Assembly: GCA_001281695.1 (NCBI GenBank)
Contig: LJIE01000004.1
Span: 27,010-91,009 of the forward strand
DNA length: 64,000 nt
Source of the DNA: a bacterium 336/3
GTDB lineage: Bacteria > Bacteroidota > Bacteroidia > Cytophagales > Thermonemataceae
Direction: 5' to 3'
Of this stretch, positions 60,730 to 64,000 are shown in pieces; position 1 is the first letter of the stretch; every line of letters starts with the position of its first letter. The translations under genes and the position numbers were made by a program. Below the pieces are notes generated by a model. It searched no databases and was not told where the DNA came from. It worked only from the letters and a program-made list of their open reading frames with translations.

Positions 60730-62298
60730 ATGGCAGAACTCATGGCATTTCTTAGAATTTATCTTTTTAGATTAGAAAAGAAATTAATCTTTTTTACTCA
60801 TATTTTTCTGTTTTTAGTAATAAATTCTTTTGCCCAACATAAGCAGGGTGGCAAACAAAATACCGACTCATTACGTAAAGCGTATAATGCGGATATGGAA
60901 GTGCTTAGCGGTGCGTTTGCAAAAGCCTACTATCCACATAGACCAGCTATTTATTCTTTAAATGAAGACCTGTTTCTAAAAAAGATTGACTCTTTAAAAC
61001 AACCTTTTTTAGATATTTGTAAAAAGTATACTCAACAATTTCAATTACTCAACAAAAATTTCATCCTTAATGAACAAAGAGATTTTTCGTTTTTTTTTGA
61101 CAGGATAATATTGGACTACCCATATTTTCATGAAAATCATACAGGCAAAAAAGTAAAATTATCAAAATCAACCCAATCAAAATTAAATCGTCACTTAAAG
61201 AATTTTAATAACCCCGATATTCTAACAAGTAAAGATTTTAAGGGTTATGTGGAAGCCTTTTTAAGACACAAATCTACCGTTGAACTAAAAAAAGAGATAT
61301 ATAAGAAATCTGATAACAAAAGACTTGATGCATATTTAAACTTAATTCCAAAATATTTCACAAACCAACAATGTAAAGAGTATTGGCAATATCATTATTT
61401 ATTTGCCCACCTTGACGACTGGGGAAGCAAAAATATTGATAAAGCTATAAAATCATTTATTTCTACCTGCAAAAACACTACTTACACCAAGATGATTGAC
61501 AGTATTTATACCGAAAGTAGAAATTCTTACAATGGACATTTAATTAAAACCTACAAAAAAGTGGATGGCTTTAATCTTGACCTTCATATTTTTCCTCCCG
61601 ACACTTCATATCAAAAAACAAAAAGACCCGTTATCATTTATTTTAGTGGAGGTAGTTGGACAAAAGGGACACCTGAGTGGGATTTTTACAATTGTGCAAA
61701 CTATGCTAAAAAAGGTTGGGTTGCTGTTGCTATTGAGTACAGAATTGCTGACAGGTATGAAACAACCCCTTTTGAGGCTGTGAAAGATGCAAGAAGTGCC
61801 ATCAGGTGGTTACGAATGAATGCTGCTACTTATAATATTGACACAAACCGAATCGTAGCAACTGGCAATTCGGCAGGTGGACATTTGGTTTTAACGACTG
61901 CAATGGCTAATGAAATAAATGAGAATACAGATAATCTAAATTTTAGTGCATCTCCAAATATATTATTAGTGAATTCTGGTGTTTATAGTTTATATACAGA
62001 TGGAAGTACTGATTGGATAAGCAAAGGACTTAAGGATAAAAGCCTTGTCAAAAAAATATCACCACAGCATTTACTAAAGAAGGGGCTTCCACCAATGCTA
62101 ATTATTCATGGTACAAATGACCAAAGTGTGGATTATTTGTCTGCGAAGAATTTTACAGATGCAATGAAGCAAGTAGGAAACGAATTTGAATTTCAAACAT
62201 TAGAAGGGGCTCCTCATTATATATGGTACGACAGACGATTTTCTGGAAAAGTTTCTACTTTCAGAAGAGAATTTCTGAAAAAATATGGATATGAGTAA
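60730..62298 (+). CDS. Secreted carboxylesterase-like alpha/beta hydrolase with novel N-terminal domain
   Basis: 522 residues. After a signal peptide (IFLFLVINSFAQ near residue 35), about 230 residues of helical sequence match no domain I recognise. From about residue 275 an esterase/BD-FAE-type hydrolase follows: VIIYFSGGSWTKGTPEWDFY (oxyanion motif SGGSW instead of HGGG), VAIEYRIADRYETTPFEAVKDARSAIRWLR, catalytic Ser in ATGNSAGGHLVL, Asp in LIIHGTNDQSVD and His in LEGAPHYIWY. It may act on acetylated or feruloylated glycans in the periplasm. Single gene, no clear partner. Confidence 0.85.
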   Translation: MAELMAFLRIYLFRLEKKLIFFTHIFLFLVINSFAQHKQGGKQNTDSLRKAYNADMEVLSGAFAKAYYPHRPAIYSLNEDLFLKKIDSLKQPFLDICKKYTQQFQLLNKNFILNEQRDFSFFFDRIILDYPYFHENHTGKKVKLSKSTQSKLNRHLKNFNNPDILTSKDFKGYVEAFLRHKSTVELKKEIYKKSDNKRLDAYLNLIPKYFTNQQCKEYWQYHYLFAHLDDWGSKNIDKAIKSFISTCKNTTYTKMIDSIYTESRNSYNGHLIKTYKKVDGFNLDLHIFPPDTSYQKTKRPVIIYFSGGSWTKGTPEWDFYNCANYAKKGWVAVAIEYRIADRYETTPFEAVKDARSAIRWLRMNAATYNIDTNRIVATGNSAGGHLVLTTAMANEINENTDNLNFSASPNILLVNSGVYSLYTDGSTDWISKGLKDKSLVKKISPQHLLKKGLPPMLIIHGTNDQSVDYLSAKNFTDAMKQVGNEFEFQTLEGAPHYIWYDRRFSGKVSTFRREFLKKYGYE

Positions 62299-62304
62299 GA
62301 AAAC

Positions 62305-62345
62305 AGTTGCTAACAGTAGTTTAAGAAATTAGGGTTTAATTTAAC
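62305..62345 (+). repeat. Possible attC-like half element
   Basis: GTTGCTAACAGTAGTTTAAG and then AAATTAGGGTTT resemble the left arm of the palindromes at 34009, directly after the esterase gene. The matching right arm may be at 63495-63525. Confidence 0.3.
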
Positions 62346-62347
62346 GC

Positions 62348-62509
62348 CTATTCAGTTATAACATTGTTTTTAGGAAGTTTTGCGTTCTCTAACATTTTAT
62401 TCGCTTTCTCCAATTTTTTTGGAAACATTACTTTATCTTTCAATTTGTCCAAACTCTTATCAATTGCAACAAGAGGAACATTTTTATTAGTGATATTGAC
62501 TGTTTTCAT
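62348..62509 (-). CDS. Small hypothetical protein paired with a DUF6934-type gene
   Basis: A 53-residue acidic/basic helical protein (VNITNKNVPLVAIDKSLDKL, KDKVMFPKKLEKANKML). Too short to assign. It starts 6 bp after the DUF6934-type gene stop, so the two are cotranscribed; the pair layout recalls toxin-antitoxin modules, but nothing in the sequence proves this. Confidence 0.6.
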   Translation of the reverse strand: MKTVNITNKNVPLVAIDKSLDKLKDKVMFPKKLEKANKMLENAKLPKNNVITE

Positions 62510-62515
62510 TTCTAA

Positions 62516-62965
62516 TTAATTTAAAAATTTTCTTTGTGCTAAAAAGCCTTCATATTCTACTCCAACCTCAAATTCTACAAAATCATCACCAATTTGTCCA
62601 TAAAGATAAAAATCTTTTTTCATTTGGTCATAAAATTTTGTAATTCCCATTCTATAAAGTCGGGTTCTTGCATTTGTGCTCCCTGTTGCATAAACATAAG
62701 CATTTGGATATTCATTGAAGAAAGCATAAACAGCAGCAATTACAGTTCCTAAAACTTTTTCAGTATCACCATTATTTGAAACAGACAAGTCGTCTATTTC
62801 TTGAGTTTCTGAGTTGTAATCTCCAAAAGCTAAATTAAAAACATTAGGGCTATTCGTATTTTGAAATTCAATAAGTTTTCGTATTGCACCTTTTGGACCT
62901 TCACTGATAAATTCAAATCGGGTAAATTCTGTTCCAGACTTTAAATGATATTTTTCAACCTTCAT
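62516..62965 (-). CDS. DUF6934-like protein
   Basis: 149 residues: YHLKSGTEFTRFEFISEGPKGAIRKLIEFQ, VFNLAFGDYNSETQEIDDLSVSNNGDTEKVLGTVIAAVYAF and YVYATGSTNARTRLYRMGITKFYDQMKKDFYLYGQI. This matches a Bacteroidota family (DUF6934) often encoded in accessory regions beside a small gene. The NARTRLYRMGI segment recalls GNAT-like or RES-type folds but is not diagnostic. Function unknown. Confidence 0.7.
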   Translation of the reverse strand: MKVEKYHLKSGTEFTRFEFISEGPKGAIRKLIEFQNTNSPNVFNLAFGDYNSETQEIDDLSVSNNGDTEKVLGTVIAAVYAFFNEYPNAYVYATGSTNARTRLYRMGITKFYDQMKKDFYLYGQIGDDFVEFEVGVEYEGFLAQRKFLN

Positions 62966-63131
62966 TAGTGTAAATGAATCAAATGCAAATTTACAAAATT
63001 TGGTTGAATTTATTTTTGTACTTCCTCGAATATTTGATTTTAAGGTTTATTTCTTATTTTTATGATAGTCAAAGAATGTTTTTTCACTACCCTCAAGATA
63101 AAAAAGAAAAAAGCATTTAACATTAAATGCT

Positions 63132-63177
63132 TACAAAAAATTATTTGAGAACTTACAAGTTACTCTAAAAAAATATG
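63132..63177 (-). repeat. 45-bp dispersed repeat, copy 3 (inverted)
   Basis: On the minus strand: CATATTTTTTTAGAGTAACT then TGTAAGTTCTCAAATAATTT. It matches copies at 56865 and 60437 in opposite orientation. Confidence 0.6.
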
Positions 63178-63285
63178 CAGTTTTTTAACTTGAGGTATTA
63201 TATTTCAATAACCAACAGATATTCGTTTTATTCAAGCTAGGGCATCAGGATTTGAAAACAACTTTGCAATACACTCATATGAGTT

Positions 63286-63400
63286 AAAAAAGTATCAAAA
63301 AGATAAAAAGTCCATTAGATAATTTATAAAAGTGTATTGCATATTCTGTATTATTTTTAATATAAAATACTAATAAACAATATTTTATATTGCAGTATAC
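63286..63400 (-). repeat. Dispersed repeat, copy C (inverted)
   Basis: Reverse complement of copy B (50357-50436) over about 67 bp (ACTTTTTATCTTTTTGATAC block), and of copy A (40803-40885) over the further part (TTGTTTATTAGTATTTTATA). The 62966-63653 gap has no gene; a degenerate attC-like half (CGCCCGTTAGC) is at about 63485-63525. Confidence 0.75.
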
Positions 63401-63653
63401 ATTTTGATATAATTCTTTTTAAGAAATAGGTATATTGCGTATATTTAGGAGTTGGAGATTTGCTGAAATTCTAAAAACTTCTTCGCTCAGATTTTTGGAA
63501 CTTTGCAAATCTACGCCCGTTAGCTGTTATTTTAAATGACCACTGTGGAAACATCAACTGACAAAAAAACTTTGAAATATTTGTCCAATTTTGAAAAAGC
63601 CAATCGTCATAGGGTTGTAACAAATATTTTAAACAATTTAAAAAAGTAAAAAA

Positions 63654-63998
63654 ATGAAAGAATTTATGATGATTTTCAGAAGCGAAATCAACGAATCGTT
63701 TGGACCTTCTCAAGAACAAATGCAAGGCAACATTCAACATTGGATAGATTGGTTAGGTGGTATTGCTGCACAAGGAAAAATGGCAAGTGCAAACCGTTTG
63801 AGTTTTGAAGGAAAAACATTGAAGTCTAATAATGTAATTGCAGACGGACCTTATGCAGAAGTAAAAGAAATTATTGGAGGTTATGTAGTTGTAAAAGCAA
63901 CTAACATTGATGAAGCCATGAAATTGGCAGAAGGTTGCCCTATCCTTAGCCATGGAGGAAACGTTGAAGTCAGAAGTATAGTAGCAGTTAACAGTTAA
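63654..63998 (+). CDS. YCII-related (DGPF-type) protein
   Basis: 114 residues: MKEFMMIFRSEINESFGPSQ, WIDWLGGIAAQGKMASANRL, SNNVIADGPYAEVKEIIGGY (with the DGPY variant of the DGPF motif) and VEVRSIVAV at the end. Such proteins are often encoded beside ECF sigma factors; none is visible before the window ends. The stop codon is at 63996-63998. Confidence 0.92.
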   Translation: MKEFMMIFRSEINESFGPSQEQMQGNIQHWIDWLGGIAAQGKMASANRLSFEGKTLKSNNVIADGPYAEVKEIIGGYVVVKATNIDEAMKLAEGCPILSHGGNVEVRSIVAVNS

Positions 63999-64000
63999 TT

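Noticed and set aside
63471..63740. 89-codon ORF on the minus strand
   Set aside because: Overlaps the start of the YCII gene in antisense and covers the attC-like repeat region.

Overview
The window is very AT-rich DNA (roughly 30% GC by eye) from a member of the Bacteroidota. The promoters fit the Bacteroidota -7 consensus TAnnTTTG. Starts are preceded by A-rich leaders rather than Shine-Dalgarno sequences. The gene content (BON, CsbD, YtxH, OmpW/PorT-like barrels, GH130 with a GT4 fusion, and many Crp/Fnr, HxlR and AraC regulators) also fits. A Rep_3-type initiator (repB) with iterons and two DnaA boxes, next to parA and parB, shows that the molecule is a plasmid or plasmid-derived secondary replicon. 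No rRNA, tRNA or CRISPR array was seen.

Layout. 0-5.3 kb: accessory genes (a truncated membrane protein, a CHMI-type tautomerase, two secreted alpha/beta hydrolases, a Crp/Fnr regulator and a DJ-1/PfpI protein). 5.3-21.5 kb: a dense stress-protection block with HdeD, Dps, a lipocalin, BON, three CsbD-like proteins, cupin, AraC, GH130 plus GT4, a coiled-coil lipoprotein, a beta-barrel, an Lmo0937-type peptide, an AI-2E-type permease, YtxH, a holin-like protein, a PA2169-type four-helix bundle and a DUF326-type Cys-rich protein. 21.6-26.1 kb: a DevBCA/TolC-type exporter operon. 26.1-33.2 kb: redox and stress genes (OsmC, aldehyde dehydrogenase, Old Yellow Enzyme, SOUL, a second BON, PepSY-like, SHOCT) mixed with decayed copies of lipocalin, Dps and SDR genes. 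33.2-40.7 kb: a segment bounded by an inverted pair of about 34-bp repeats. It carries a membrane AraC regulator, a penicillin-binding-like serine hydrolase, a fused lycopene cyclase/beta-carotene dioxygenase (CrtY-Blh) and a light-driven proton-pump rhodopsin. 41-56.5 kb: small regulator-plus-target cassettes (HxlR, ArsR, and four of the window's five intact Crp/Fnr genes) with IS3 and DoxX remnants. 57-60.2 kb: parB, parA, repB and the origin. 60.2-64 kb: an esterase, a DUF6934-type pair and a YCII protein.

The most notable observation is a promoter architecture shared by at least twelve transcription units, nearly all for stress-type genes. It has a distal box around ATGAWWTRYRTAA, a proximal TGTAA exactly 21 bp further on, then 21-22 bp, then a TAnnTTTG -7 element. 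It precedes hdeD, both BON genes, all three intact csbD-like genes, ytxH, the DUF326 gene, the SOUL gene, two small-ORF units and the rhodopsin/crtY-blh operon. I infer a stress regulon read by one activator or alternative sigma factor, into which light-driven proton pumping has been recruited. The 21-bp direct-repeat spacing and the presence of an AraC-family gene in the middle of the block make that gene a candidate regulator.

Together the genes suggest a portable survival kit: DNA and iron protection (Dps), envelope maintenance (BON, lipocalin, YtxH, holin-like, HdeD), oxidant and electrophile handling (OsmC, OYE, ALDH, DJ-1, redoxin), and light-powered proton motive force whose retinal is made by a single bifunctional polypeptide. 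The earlier carotenoid genes (crtE, crtB, crtI) are not in this window.
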